Positions 30,051 through 41,980 of a stretch of 64,000 nt of DNA are shown one piece after another. The DNA comes from Chitinophaga sedimenti (GTDB taxonomy: Bacteria; Bacteroidota; Bacteroidia; Chitinophagales; Chitinophagaceae), in assembly GCF_023156195.1 (NCBI RefSeq), contig NZ_JAKUKA010000001.1, positions 5,332,001 through 5,396,000 of the forward strand, given 5' to 3'. The translations under genes were made by a program, and so were the position numbers. Under the pieces are notes generated by a model. It was not told the DNA's origin. It made no database searches and was given only the letters and a program-made list of their open reading frames with translations. Numbering within the stretch: the first letter of the stretch is position 1; each line of letters opens with the position of its first letter.

Positions 30051-30548
30051 TTAGTAAGATGTGTATACGATGCGGAAGGCGCCTTTCGTAATCGTGCGCG
30101 TGTCGCCGAATGCGTCTATCACCGTGCCGGCGAAGCCGCCTTCGATGGTAGAATCTGACTTGGCGCGGATCGTAAAGGTCATATTGCCCGTTTGATCGTC
30201 GGCGGTCAGCTGGTTGCCTTGTTGCAGCAACAGCACATCAAATGTGTTACCTGCTTTGGTGCTGTTGTAGGTGCCTGGTTTCAGTTCGGCTTCTTCGCTT
30301 CTGAGCGATAATACCGTTCTTGTACCGCCTTCGTTTACCGCAGTGGCATGCAGGGCGGAAAAATTATATTGAGGATCCGGGCTGGTCGGCAGGAACAGCA
30401 AAGCCGAATTCAATTCGGTCACGTATGGTATTCCATCCATCTGGAAGGAAATAAATCTGCGGGTAGGCGGTTCCGTACTTTCTTTGGTACAGGAAAACAA
30501 AAAGAGGGTTACAAGCACTACTCCAAGTGGCATCAATCTACGGCGCAT
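30051..30548 (-). CDS. Small lipoprotein, DUF6252-like
   Basis: A 165-residue protein with lipobox TLFLFSC at the end of the signal sequence. The mature part begins with a Glu/Pro/Thr-rich tether, then RFISFQMDGIPYVTEL and a beta-rich domain ending GGFAGTVIDAFGDTRTITKGAFRIVY. This layout matches small Bacteroidota surface lipoproteins of the DUF6252 type. Function is unknown. It converges on the DUF1501 gene and shares its terminator. Confidence 0.6.
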   Translation of the reverse strand: MRRRLMPLGVVLVTLFLFSCTKESTEPPTRRFISFQMDGIPYVTELNSALLFLPTSPDPQYNFSALHATAVNEGGTRTVLSLRSEEAELKPGTYNSTKAGNTFDVLLLQQGNQLTADDQTGNMTFTIRAKSDSTIEGGFAGTVIDAFGDTRTITKGAFRIVYTSY

Positions 30549-30599
30549 AGGTGGTCCTTATTTTACTTCAAATGTAATATATATAACTGATATTATATA

Positions 30600-30640
30600 C
30601 GTAGCCGGGGCGTTTTTATTGCATTCCGGCTACGTTTTTT
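30600..30640 (+). terminator. Hairpin with plus-strand T-run
   Basis: CGTAGCCGG (30600-30608) and CCGGCTACG (30626-30634) pair around a 17-nt loop, followed by TTTTTT and another T-run. It lies just past the real end of the OPT gene on the minus strand, but the T-run faces plus-strand transcripts, so which transcript it stops is unclear. Confidence 0.4.
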
Positions 30641-30671
30641 CTTTTTTAGGTTGATGGGTGAAATAAACCGG

Positions 30672-32733
30672 TTACGCTTCCAGCTTCTTCGGAACTTTTT
30701 CGCGATGCGGTAAAGTACCCATCCCATGAATCCAAAGGCCGGGGCTGCCAGCAACTGGTAGCCGCCATTACCCAGGTGGGCTTCAATGGCTTGCTGCAGG
30801 CTTGCGCTTTCCAGCGCGGCCGCCGCGTTCTCGTTCACGGTTAATACGGCTACGACCACGCCGGCAATGGCGCCGCCGGCTACCAGGCCCGTCGCGAACA
30901 GGTTGCCGCGCCCCAGTTCTTCCTCTTCAGGCGTCAGGTTAATACCCTTCTTTTTACGCTGCCAGTCGATCAGTCCACGGATAGCACCGCCCACAAATAT
31001 CGGCAGGGTAGTGGACAAAGGCAGATAAGCGCCCACCGCAAAGGATAATGAGCTGATGCCACACAGTTCCACCGTAATCGCGATCGCCGCGCCCACGATG
31101 ATAAATTGCCAGTCGAGCCCGCCGGACTGGATACCTTTGATCAGTACTGCCATCAGCGTAGCCTGCGGCGCCGAAAATTCTTTGGTGCCAATGGCGTGCA
31201 TGGTGCCGTTCGCCACCATTTCTCTCGTTGGCGTGTCGAGTATGTGTACGGTCCAGCCCACAACAAAGGCCGATACGATGGCGCCAATGAACAGCGCGAT
31301 CTGCTGATACCGCGGTGTGGCGCCCAGCAGGAAGCCGGTTTTCAAATCCTGGGATGTATTACCGGCATTTGCCGCCGCGATACAAATGATGCCGCCTACA
31401 ACGAGGGCCATCGGCTCATACGCTTTACCAGACCAGCCCACTGCCAGGAAAATGAGACAGGTGCCCATGATCGTTGCGATGGTCATGCCGGATACGGGGT
31501 TGTTAGTGGTGCCGATAAGTCCCACGATGCGGCTGCTCACCGTCACGAAAAACGCGCCGAACAATACGACCAGTACGCCGATCAGCAGGCGTTGCCAGAA
31601 CGAATCGCCTGGCAGCAGCGTAATCAGCGACATGGCAAGGATCAGTCCTATCACGCCAACCACTACCACTTTCATGGACAGGTCTTTTTCCGTGCGCAGG
31701 CGCGATGTTTCGTCTGCCCCTTTATTGATGGAACCAAGGCTTCCCTTAAATGAGTTGATGATCGTAGGAATGGTTTTGATCAGCGTGATAAACCCACCGG
31801 CTGCTACCGCACCCGCGCCAATTTGTTTTACATAGGCCTGGTATACGGCGTTCGACAGGTTATCGAACGTATGTGTGGCAGGATCCCAGCCGAAACGGGC
31901 ATTAGGCGTATCGAGGCTGGCCAGTTGTCCGAGTTTCACAAGTTGCAGGGCAATCATATCGTGTGGTACGAGGGAGGCCAGCAGGGGAATGAGCGCCAGC
32001 CATGACAGCACGCCGCCGGCTACGAGCACGCCGCAGATGCGGGGGCCGATGATGTACCCCACGCCAAGATACTCCGGCGTAATTTCACCGCCTATTTCCG
32101 CGGCGGGGTAGTATTTGTTCGTACGGCCCGTAACAAACGAAGGCGCCTCTGAAATCACGTGCAGTACGCGTTGGAAGAATGCATATACCACCGCGAAGCC
32201 CAATCCGAGGAATGCTGTTTTGGCGAAGTCGCCGCCTTTTTCACCAGCTTTAAGCACTGATGCACAGGCGGTGCCTTCCGGGTAGGGGAGTGTGGCATGT
32301 TCCTTAACGATAAGCGATTTGCGCAGGGGGATCATAAGCAGCGTGCCGATCAGGCCGCCCAATACCGCGAGTATCAGTATCGTCCAGTAATTGAAATAAG
32401 TAGCGCCCTGGCTCACGCCCGCTTCGTTCAGCGACAGGAACAGGAAGCCAGGAAGCGTAAACGCCACGCCGGAGGCAATGGATTCGCCGGCGGAGCCGGT
32501 GGTTTGAATGATGTTGTTTTCGAGGATGCTGGTTTTGAAAAGCGCCTGCCCAGCGTGATGGCCATTACGGCAATGGGAATGGAGGCCGATACCGTAAGGC
32601 CGGCTTTTAAGGCAAGGTATACGTTGGCGGCGCCGAAGATAATCCCGAAAATGCAGCCCATCAGGACCGACTTAAGGGTAAATTCTTTCATGTTTGTTTC
32701 CGGGGAAACGAAGGGCTTAAAGTTGAGACTCAT
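30672..32733 (-). CDS. OPT-family oligopeptide transporter (two frameshifts)
   Basis: Large polytopic proton-coupled transporter of the OPT family (about 685 residues after correction). MSLNFKPFVSPETNMKEFT, CIFGIIFGAANVYLALKAGLT and ITLGRRF open the protein, and segments such as GNTSQDLKTGFLLGATP and SSLSFAVGAYLPLSTTLPIFVGG match OPT/YSL-type bacterial members. A collapsed T-run near 32542 splits the N-terminus. A collapsed A-run near 30695 hides the true stop; restored, the protein ends I-A-K-K-V-P-K-K-L-E-A at 30672. The neighbouring POT transporter suggests a peptide-uptake locus. Confidence 0.9.
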
Positions 32734-32765
32734 ATCAGGTGGTGGTGGTATGTGGCAAAATATAC

Positions 32766-32799
32766 AAAAAAGGAGCTACCGTGGAAGGTAACTCCTTTT
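32766..32799 (-). terminator. Terminator of the POT transporter gene
   Basis: On the minus strand AAAAGGAGTTACC pairs with GGTAGCTCCTTTT (one mismatch or wobble) and is followed by a T-run, 21 bp past the POT stop codon. Confidence 0.75.
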
Positions 32800-32819
32800 C
32801 TATCAGTATAAAAAGAGTA

Positions 32820-34356
32820 TTATCTCACGCCGTGCATCAGCTTGTTCAGCCAGCGTACGAGGAAAAACAGGATAAGGGCAGCGATACCGGCCATGTATAC
32901 GAACAACATAAAGAAGTCGTACATACTGGTCATCTGGTAACCCATAAAGTTGGTTACCGAGCCATTTGTCGGATACAGCGCTCCCAGTTTACCCGCTAGT
33001 ACGTTCGCCGCTGCGTTGGCCATGAACCATACCGCCATCAGCAGCGAGCCAAAACGGAGGGGGAGAGCTTATTTACCAGTGATAAACCGATAGGAGATAA
33101 GCAAAGTTCGCCCCAGGTATGTAATGCGTACATACTGGTTAATAGCAGCATGCTGGCTTTCTTATCTGCCGGCAAACCATCTACACCCACCGCAATTACC
33201 AGGTAACCTACCGCGAGCAGGAACAAACCAAGCGCCATTTTGGTGGGCGAGTTAGGCTCTGCTTTGCGTTTGCCCAGGAAAATCCAGATAGCAGCAAACA
33301 TAGGCGCAAAAAGCACTACGAAAGCAGAGTTCAACGACTGGAACCAGGATGGTGGAACTGTGAAGTTCAACCAGCTGATGCGGCGTTCTGTCTGATCTTT
33401 AGCGAATACGGACAGGGAGTTACCCGCCTGTTCAAACGCGCCCCAGAAGAAGATCACGAAGAAGGAGAGGATGAGGATGACCCAGATACGGTCTTTTTCT
33501 ATCTTAGAAAGACTTTTATCTGAGAAGATGACATACATGATTACGATGAAAGATCCTACCAGTAACCAGGTGATATCCAGGATTTTGGAGGCGTGAAGGT
33601 ACAGGAGGCCGATACAGACAGCAGCGAAAACTAACAGGCCGAGAATTACCGGATAGATACCGGGTTTTTCAGGAAGTGTTTGGATTCTTTCATATGCGCT
33701 GGCACTTCGCCAACAGGAGCGCCGGTGTGAGACACAATGTATTTGTCTTTCAACGCACGGAAGGTAATTACGCTCAGCAACATACCAACGCCCGCGGCCA
33801 GGAATGCCCATTTAAAGTCGGCAGGATTGCCGGTGTTGCCCACGAGGCCGCAGATGAAGGGGCCCAGCATTCCACCTACGTTGATACCCATGTAAAATAC
33901 CGTGTAAGCTGCATCCAGACGCTTGTCCTGGTCTGGGTACAATTGCCCCACCATGGAAGATATGTTCGGTTTGAAGAAGCCGTTACCCACGATCATGGTG
34001 CCTAAGCCCGTATAAAAGAGTACCGAGGCTATCTGCGGGGAGGAGTTATAAATACTGGCGCAGCCAAATAGTATAAATTCCGCCAGCGCCATAACAAGGC
34101 CGCCCAGGATGATGGAATTTCTGTTACCCCAATAGCGGTCGGCGATAAATCCACCCACCAGCGGAGTCAGATAAACCAGTCCGGTATACCCGCCATAAAG
34201 GTTAGAGGCGAAAGGGTAGTTGAACAACAGCGCGTCCGTCATAAAATAAATGAGGATAGCCCTCATGCCGTAGTAGTTGAACCGCTCCCACATCTCTGTC
34301 GCAAACAACACGTACAAGCCCTTTGGATGCCCCTTAGGCGTAGCAATTTGATTCAT
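32820..34356 (-). CDS. POT/PTR-family proton-dependent peptide transporter (two frameshifts)
   Basis: Major facilitator of about 510 residues importing di- and tripeptides. It opens HPKGLYVLFATEMWERFNYYGMRAIL, the ExxERFxYYG signature of the family. GNGFFKPNISSMVGQLY and VFYMGINVGGMLGPFICG are the PTR2 motifs, and later SMYALHTWGELCLSPIGLSLV is conserved. Indels lie near 33686 and at a C-run near 33062; the C-terminus then continues LRFGSLLMAVWFMANAAAN to the stop at 32820. Its own terminator separates it from the OPT gene, so the two are probably separate transcripts. Confidence 0.92.
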
Positions 34357-34624
34357 AATGGTCGATTTTGTTATAGCTGTTTTTTAGTTATTAAGCTGCG
34401 TTTTATTGTTCCAGGGTCACGGATGCGGGGCGTAAGTTAAATAAATTCGGCTTTCCAGCTAAAAAAATAAGGCATTTGCACATTTTTACTCTTTCTTTGC
34501 AAAAAAATCTAATTCCCCATTTTTCATGTCCATATCCCGGCTGATTGATCCTTAAAAGGATGGATTGGCGCACGACCTTGAAAAGTACGCCGGTTGGCGG
34601 AGGGAATACTATTTTAATAACATT

Positions 34625-35898
34625 ATGAAGATATTATTACTTGGAAGCGGCGGCCGCGAACATGCGCTGGCCTGGAAAATGTCACAGAGCACACAATGCA
34701 CCGGTTTGTTTATTGCCCCGGGCAATGCGGGCACGGCCCAGTACGGTACCAATGTGAACATTGCCGGCACCGATTTCGAGACAATGAAGCAATTCTGTAT
34801 TGACAATAAAATAGAGCTATTGGTAGTGGGCCCCGAAGACCCGCTGGTACACGGCGTTTACGACTTTTTACGCAAGACCCGGCGCTGCAGCATATTCCTG
34901 TAGTGGGCCCGTCTAAAGTGGGTGCACAGCTGGAAGGCAGCAAGGCTTTCGCCAAGGAGTTCATGCTCCGTCACAACATTCCCACTGCTGCTTACCGCGA
35001 GTTCAGCGAGGCTAATTACGAGGAAGGTGTTGCTTATCTGAAGCAACATGCGCTGCCCATCGTACTGAAAGCCGATGGCCTGGCGGCTGGCAAGGGGTGG
35101 TAATCGCGACCACGCATGAAGAAGCACTGGCCGAGTTTGCGCAAATGATCAAAGACGCCAAGTTCGGCGACGCCAGCAAAAAGTGGTGGTAGAACAGTTC
35201 CTTACCGGGATTGAACTCTCCGTTTTTGTGCTGACCGACGGTAAATCGTATAAAATTCTTCCTGCTGCAAAAGATTACAAACGCATTGGCGAAGGCGATA
35301 CCGGCCTCAACACGGGCGGTATGGGCGCTATTTCCCCGGTGCCGTTTGCGGGCAAAGCCTTTATGGACGAGGTAGAGGAAACGATCGTTCGTCCTACGGT
35401 GGAGGGCCTGGCAAAGGAAAACATCACGTACAAAGGGTTTGTGTTTGTGGGTTTGATCAGTGTTGAAGGCAAACCTTTCGTGATCGAGTACAACTGCCGC
35501 ATGGGCGACCCCGAAACAGAGGTGGTGATGCCCCGTTTGCAGAACGACCTGCTGGAACTGTTCACTGCGCTGCATAATGGCACGCTGGATGCGCAAACGA
35601 TCTACGAAGATCCGCGTGCGGCAGCTACCGTAATGCTGGTAGCGGGCGGTTACCCGGAGGCTTATGAAAAAGGAAAGGAGATTACCGGTATACCCGAAGC
35701 GCAGGCCGACCAGCTGGTATTTCACGCAGGTACCAAAGCCGAAGGCAGTAAAGTGTTAACCAACGGGGAAGGGTGTTAACCGTTACCTCGCTGGCCGCCG
35801 ACCTGCACGTGGCGCTGGCGCATTCGAAGCAAACCGCCGAAAGCATCCATTTTGATGGCAGGTACTACCGCCGCGATATTGGCTATGAATTTGTATAA
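34625..35898 (+). CDS. purD: Phosphoribosylamine--glycine ligase (four frameshifts)
   Basis: GAR synthetase, second step of purine synthesis, with an ATP-grasp fold. It starts MKILLLGSGGREHALAWKM and includes GPEDPLVHGVYDFL, VGPSKVGAQLEGSKAFAKEF, LKADGLAAGKG, TGGMGAISPVP and IEYNCRMGDPETEVVMPRL. Indels: near 34881, a G-run near 35096 (AAGGGG(G)TGG), an A-run near 35181 (AGCAAAAA(G)TGG) and a G-run near 35773. Corrected length is about 425 residues, normal for PurD, ending DIGYEFV at 35898. Confidence 0.95.
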
Positions 35899-36097
35899 CA
35901 ACTTGTTGTATACGAAATTCGGATCCGTATTACCGGGTAATGCAGCAATTAAATCGACTTTATTCCGTTAAAACGGAAAAGAATATCTAGCAGGGCTTCA
36001 TACTATAAAAAAATCTTTATACTTTAAGCTTTTTGCATCGTATATTCGTTGGAATTAATCATTTTTGCATATCTAATTCTTTTGACCGTATCAAACA

Positions 36098-37119
36098 ATG
36101 GGCTTCTTTAATTTTTTAACACAGGAAATAGCGATAGACCTGGGCACCGCGAATACGTTGATCATACACAACGATTCGGTGGTAGTGGACGAACCCTCCA
36201 TCGTCGCCATCGAGAGAGCCAGCGGCAAGATCGTTGCCGTGGGCAAGAAAGCGATGATGATGCACGAGAAGACGCACGAGTACCTTCGCACCATACGTCC
36301 CCTGAAAGACGGGGTTATTGCCGACTTTAACGCAGCTGAAGGCATGCTTAGGGAGCTGATCAAGATGGTCTACCCTAAAAAGCCTTTGTTTGCCCCCAGC
36401 TGGCGAATGGTGATTTGTATACCTTCCAGTATCACCGAGGTAGAAAAACGCGCGGTGCGCGACTCTGCCGAACAGGCCGGTGCAAAAGAAGTTTACCTGA
36501 TTCATGAGCCTATGGCTGCCGCACTCGGTATTGGTATCGATGTGGAGGAGCCTGTGGGTAACATGATTATCGATATAGGCGGTGGCACCACCGGTATTTC
36601 TGTGATAGCCCTTGCAGGTATCGTGTGCGACCAGAGTATCCGTATCGCGGGTGACGAGTTCACCTCCGATATCATGGAAGCCCTGCGCCGCTACCATAGC
36701 CTGTTGATCGGTGAAAGGACGGCCGAACAGATCAAGATCCAGATCGGTTCCGCGTTGAAAGAACTGGATAATCCACCAGATGATATCGCTGTAAACGGTC
36801 GTGACCTTGTTACCGGTATACCGAAACAAATCATGGTATCTTACCAGGAGATTGCAGAAGCCCTCGATAAATCAATTTTCAAAATAGAGGAAGCTATTCT
36901 GAAGGCGTTGGAAACAACTCCTCCCGAGCTGGCATCCGACATTTACCGTCGCGGTTTGTACCTCACCGGTGGTGGCGCCTTGCTGCGTGGCCGGACAAAC
37001 GCCTCTCCCAAAAAATTAAACTGCCCGTACATGTAGCAGACGACCCGCTGCGAGCGGTAGTTAGGGGAACCGGCATTGCCCTGAAACATATCGGTAAGTA
37101 TCCTTTCTTGATGCAATAA
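36098..37119 (+). CDS. mreB: Rod shape-determining protein MreB (frameshift near C-terminus)
   Basis: Actin-like cytoskeletal protein that guides lateral wall synthesis. MGFFNFLTQEIAIDLGTANTLI contains the phosphate-1 loop, DIGGGTTGISVIAL the second phosphate loop, and LTGGGALLRG the adenosine motif. One base is missing near 36993 (GGCC(T)GGACAAACGC, a CCWGG site); restored it ends with LPVHVADDPLRAVVRGTG and IGKYPFLMQ at 37119, about 341 residues. First gene of the mreBCD-mrdA-rodA operon. Confidence 0.95.
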
Positions 37120-37129
37120 TTCCTTCAAG

Positions 37130-37172
37130 TTCCGGAACTGCAAAGCCTGCAGTTCCGGAATCTATATTTTTA
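37130..37172 (+). terminator. Hairpin between mreB and mreC
   Basis: TTCCGGAACTGCA (37130-37142) and TGCAGTTCCGGAA (37148-37160) form a perfect 13-bp stem with a 5-nt loop, followed by TCTATATTTTT. It could partly terminate or process the transcript so that mreB is made in excess of mreCD. Confidence 0.7.
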
Positions 37173-37176
37173 TCAG

Positions 37177-38069
37177 GTGCGTAATCTCATTATTTTCTTC
37201 AGGCGGTATTTCAACTTTTTCTGTTCTTGCTGCTGGAAGTGATATGTATTGCCTTCGTGTTTCGTAACAACAATTACCAGCGCACGGTATACGTCAACTC
37301 TTCCAACAACATGAGCGGCCGGTTGTATACCTGGCAAAACGACGTACAGTATTACTTCCATCTAAAATCTACCAACGACAGCCTGGTAAGAGAAAACGCG
37401 CGCCTGCACAACGAACTGCTGACGTCATTCAATACCTTCGACACCACGCACATCCTTAAAACAGACACCGTTCGCAAGTACAGTAATGATACCATGCACC
37501 GTGTGATCGGCACGGAAGTACGCCGCTACCACTGGCTCGAAGCAAAGGTGATCAACAACAGTGTAACCCGCGAAATCAACTACCTGACTATCAACCGCGG
37601 CAGCAAATACGGCATCAAACCCAATATGGGTGTGGTGGGGCCCAGCGGTGTCGTAGGGGTAGTGCGGAATGTGAGTGAAAACTATGCGACCGTAATTTCC
37701 CTGCTCTCCGCCTCCAAAAGCGCTGCATTCGGCTTCAGCGCCCGCCTGTTCACTTCCCGCGAAATGGGTACGGTGATCTGGGATGGCAAAGACGGTGGCC
37801 ATGCCATCATGAAGGACGTGCCCAAAAGCGCGAAGATCAAAGCCGGCGATACGGTGGTGACCAGCGGCTTTTCCGCCCTCTTCCCCGAAAATATCCATAT
37901 CGGTTATATAGAAAGTTATTCGCTGGCCGATAAGTCCAGCACCGCCTATACCATCAGGCTGAAGCTCGCCACCAACTTCTTCAACCTGCAATATGTATAT
38001 GTGATCGATAACCTGCTGAAGGACGAGCAGAAAAAATTGGAAGATTCTACCTACAAGCAGTTAAAATAA
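37177..38069 (+). CDS. mreC: Rod shape-determining protein MreC (frameshift near N-terminus)
   Basis: Periplasmic scaffold of the elongasome anchored by one N-terminal helix. The best start is the GTG at 37177 (VRNLIIFFRRYFNFFLFLLLE), joined to the long frame by adding a T to the T5 run near 37220. A coiled coil follows (NDSLVRENARLHNELL), then the beta domain with INRGSKYGIKPNMGVVGPSGVVG and TSGFSALFPENIHIGYIES. About 297 residues. It ends 3 bp before mreD. Confidence 0.92.
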
Positions 38070-38072
38070 GAG

Positions 38073-38582
38073 ATGAGCGTACTGTTAAGAAATATTATCC
38101 GCTTTGTGCTGCTGTTGTTACTGCAGGTACTTGTGTTAAACCAGGTGATCATTCACAACCTGGTGAATCCCTATATCTACATGTTGTTCATCCTGCTGCT
38201 GCCTTTTAATCTTCCCCGTCCCGCAGTTCAGCTGCTGGGCCTCTTACTGGGTCTCAGCCTCGATATGTTCATGGATACCATGGGCATTCATGCCGCGGCC
38301 TGTGTGTTTATCGCGTACCTGCGCCCTTTTATACTCAATGTACTGTCGCCACAGGGCGGTTTTGAGGTAGCGCAGAAAACGCCGTCCATTACCAGCATGG
38401 GCCCTTCCCAGTTTGCCATTTATGTTTCGATACTGGTGTTCCTGCACAACATAGTATATTTCAGCCTCGAGGTGTTCAGCTTTAGCGCACCTTTTTATTT
38501 GTTGCTGAAGATATTAGTGAGCACGGCCGCCAGCCTGGTGTTGATCCTCATTTACGAGTTACTGTTCTTCGCCGGGAAGTAG
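38073..38582 (+). CDS. mreD: Rod shape-determining protein MreD
   Basis: Hydrophobic inner-membrane protein of 169 residues with five or six predicted helices. NPYIYMLFILLLPFNLPR and LLGLLLGLSLDMFMDTMGIHAAA match the MreD family in Bacteroidota. The frame is intact and the position between mreC and mrdA is standard. Confidence 0.9.
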   Translation: MSVLLRNIIRFVLLLLLQVLVLNQVIIHNLVNPYIYMLFILLLPFNLPRPAVQLLGLLLGLSLDMFMDTMGIHAAACVFIAYLRPFILNVLSPQGGFEVAQKTPSITSMGPSQFAIYVSILVFLHNIVYFSLEVFSFSAPFYLLLKILVSTAASLVLILIYELLFFAGK

Positions 38583-38668
38583 GAGCATGTTAAATGAATG
38601 CCAACGCCGCGGGAACGCTGCGCCATATTTTGTAAATTCGTTGCTTTAGTCTCTGCATTTTACTGTCC

Positions 38669-40639
38669 ATGTCCGTTTATAATCAGCCCAGACAAAGAGT
38701 CATACAGATGATCATCCTCGGGATGGTGACCATTATCGTGGTGAGATTGTGCTTTCTACAATTGGTCGATAAGAAGTATTCCAAACTGGCCGATGCCAAC
38801 GCGGTGTTGCGCAAAGTGGTGTACCCCGACCGTGGCATTATCTACGACCGTAAAGGCCGCAGCATCCTCGGTAACGATGCCCTGTATGATCTCATGGTGA
38901 CGCCTGCCAACGTGAAAAGGATTGACACGGCTTATTTTTGCCAGGTAGTCGGTATCGATAAGGAAGAATTTATCCGCCGTGTGAACGACGCGATCCGTAA
39001 AAACGGGCGTGTGCGCCAATCGGTGTTTTTCCCGCTGATGCCACCTGAAATGTATGGCAAGCTCCGGAAAGCATGTATATGTTCCAGCCGGGGTTTGAGC
39101 TCGTGCTGCGCCCCGTACGGTCGTACCCGTACCATGCGGCCGCCAACATTCTCGGTTACATCGGCGAGGTACCTCCTTTTATGTTGCAGGATTCCATGCA
39201 ACGCTGGGCCGACTACAACATGGGCGATTTCATTGGCCGTACCGGCCTTGAAGCTTCCTACGAAAAGGTGTTAATGGGCCAGCGTGGTATCCAGTATCTT
39301 GTAAAAGACAACCTGAACCGCCCGCAGGGCCCGCTGGAAAACGGTGAATTCGATACTGCCGCCGTGGCCGGCAAAAACCTCCGCCTGGCACTGGACATTG
39401 AACTGCAGGCCCTCGGCGAAAAGTTCCTGAAAAATAAAATCGGCTCGATAGTAGCCATCGATCCGCAAACCGGCGGTGTACTCGCCATGGTGAGCGGCCC
39501 CACGTTCGACCCGAACCTGCTGACGGGTTCTATGGGTGTAAAACTTCAACAAGCTATTTGTAGATACGGTATACCCAATGCTGAACCGCGGTATGCAGGC
39601 AATTTATCCACCCGGTTCCTCCATGAAGCCACTCACCGCGCTGATGGCGCTGGACGAGGGGGTGATCACGAAGGACTACGGATTTCCCTGTCATGGCGGT
39701 TATGCTAACTGTGGTAAGTTTATCCGCTGTACGCACAGTAATCCTGGCCACGCGGCCAACCTGCGCCTGGCGATCGCTAACTCCTGTAACGCTTACTTCG
39801 TGCACCTGTACCGGTTAGCGGTGGATGCACCCAAGTGGGGCGGGGTTAAAAATGGTCACCATAAATGGGCGGAGTATATGCGCTCCTTCGGGCTTGGTCA
39901 TCGGCTGGGCATCGATATTCCGGGCGAATATACAGGCACGGTGGCCGATACGGCGGAAATCAACAGGCGGTACCGCGGGCAGTGGAACTCCTGCTCCGAG
40001 CTGTACGTGGGCATGGGCCAGGGCGCGGTAGTAACCACGCCGCTGCAAATGGCCAATGCGATGTGTATTATCGCCAATAAAGGCTACTACTACATCCCGC
40101 ATTTCGTGGAAAGTGTAGATAATGACAAATCAGATATCCTTAAGAAATACAAAGAGCGGCACCAGGTGGCCAACGTATCGGACGATGCCTACGAGGCGGT
40201 GAAGCTGGGTATGGCGGACGTGGTAACCAGCGGTACCGGCCGCATTGCCGCCATCGACGGTATTGAAGTGAGCGGCAAAACCGGTACGGCGGAAAACCAG
40301 GCGAAAGTAAACGGCGTACTCACCAAACTGAAGGACCACTCCGTATTCGTAGCCTTCGCCCCCGCGTAAATCCGAAAATCGCCATTTGCGTAATCATTGA
40401 AAACGGCGGTTTCGGTGCTACTTACGCAGCCCCCATCGCCAGTTTGATGATGGAGAAATATTTGAATGACACCATTGCACTGACGCCCAAGCGCCAGGCA
40501 ATGATGCAAAAATGCTGACCGACAATACCATGTCGCCGCGATTCGTGCTAAGTCCAAACTGGATTCCATGAACACCGCCTATGCCGGTTCCGGCCGCACG
40601 GGTGTAGACAGCCGAGGCAGATTTATACTGAATCAATAA
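38669..40639 (+). CDS. mrdA: Penicillin-binding protein 2 (several frameshifts)
   Basis: Transpeptidase of the rod complex. N-terminal membrane helix (MIILGMVTIIVVRLCFLQLV), pedestal domain (VVYPDRGIIYDRKGRSIL, YPYHAAANILGYIGEVP), then the catalytic domain with PPGSSMKPLTALMAL (SxxK serine), ANSCNAYF (SxN) and VSGKTGTAEN (KTGT). Indels lie near 39072 (CTCC(W)GGAAAGC), 39548, 40365, 40512 (A-run) and 40536. Corrected, it ends with a tail S-K-L-D-S-M-N-T-A-Y-A-G-S-G and a stop at 40639, about 655 residues. A diverged copy of this tail lies at 41981-42067. Confidence 0.93.
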
Positions 40640-40645
40640 CGAGAA

Positions 40646-41934
40646 ATGAACCGCTCACAATCCAAACTGACCCAGGGGATCGACTGGCCTATACTCGGTC
40701 TTTATTTTGCGCTGGTAATTATCGGCCTGCTCTCCATATTCGCGGCAGAGCATCGCGACGGCGATAACATCTGGCAGAATATTATTACCCTTAACAAGAA
40801 CTACGCGCGCCAGATTATGTGGTTGGGCGTATCCCTGGTGCTGGCAACATTGATCTGGCTGATGGACAGTAAGTTCTTCACCGCCACGGCCAATTTGTTG
40901 TATGTGTTAGGTATATTGCTATTGCTGCTGGTACTGGCTATCGGGCAGGACGTGAAAGGTTCGCACTCCTGGCTCAAAATCGGTGGTTTCCAGTTTCAGC
41001 CGGCGGAGCTTACAAAACTATTTACCAACCTGGCCCTGGCCAAATACCTCTCTTCCCTCGAAACCGATTTTACCAAGTTAAGGCCAAGGCTGATCGCAGC
41101 GGGGATTGCGCTGTTACCTTGTGTTATTACCATTTTGCAGGATGAAACCGGTCTTGCACTGGTATACTTCTCTTTCTTCCTGGTAATGTATCGCGAGGGA
41201 TTGCCCTCGGTATTGCTGGTGATCGCATTTTCGGCGATCGTATTGGTGTTATCGGCGCTATTGGTGGATAATAAGATGATCCTTTTATCATCTTTACCGT
41301 GCTGGCGGCGCTTACGATCTATTTTTCAAGACGGGAGATACGCCGGCGCAAATCGCGGTTGTTCGTCATTATCGGGGTATGGGCATTCTGTTCCGCCTTT
41401 GTGACCATCGTGGTGCCGTTCGCCTTTACAAAGGTGCTGAAAGACTACCAGGTAAAACGTATCAACGTAATGCTGGGTAAAGAAAACGATCCCAAGGCTA
41501 CCTATAATACGCGCCAGAGCATGATCGCCATCGGTTCGGGTGGCCTGTTCGGTAAAGGATATCTCAAAGGCACGCAAACCCGGTTCGACTTCGTGCCCGA
41601 ACAAAGTACCGACTTCATTTTTTGCACCATTGGGGAAGACTTTGGCTTCCTCGGTTCTGTGTTATTTATTGGTATTTATGTAGCCCTGCTCTTACGGATC
41701 ATCCTGATCGCTGAACGACAGCGATCGACGTTCAGCCGGGTGTATGCATACGGCGTAGCCTGTATTATCTTCTTTCACCTGGCCATCAATGTTGCGATGA
41801 CCATCGGTTTGGCGCCGGTAATCGGTATTCCACTACCGCTGGTGAGTTACGGCGGTTCCTCGCTGATGACGTTCACTATGCTCATCTTTATTATGCTGCG
41901 CCTCGACGCCGACCGGCAGATGGTTTTGCGTTAA
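40646..41934 (+). CDS. rodA: SEDS peptidoglycan glycosyltransferase RodA (frameshifted)
   Basis: Polytopic glycosyltransferase partner of PBP2. GSHSWLKIGGFQFQPAELTKLF, LQDETGLALVYFSF, the periplasmic loop YNTRQSMIAIGSGGLFGKGYLKGTQ, VPEQSTDFIF and GIPLPLVSYGGSSLM are the SEDS signatures. A collapsed T-run near 41287 (CCTTTT(T)ATCATC) breaks the frame. Corrected length about 430 residues. It starts 6 bp after the mrdA stop, completing the elongasome operon. Confidence 0.95.
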
Positions 41935-41980
41935 ACAGCACGGGAGAGAATACAAGCTTGTATTCCATTATTCATGTCCG

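Noticed and set aside
30593..30671. Basic C-terminal extension of the OPT transporter
   Set aside because: It arises from one lost A near 30695; the corrected frame ends K-K-L-E-A with a stop at 30672.
34903..35103. Independent small gene inside purD
   Set aside because: It is a middle piece of purD separated by indels; its sequence carries PurD ATP-grasp motifs.
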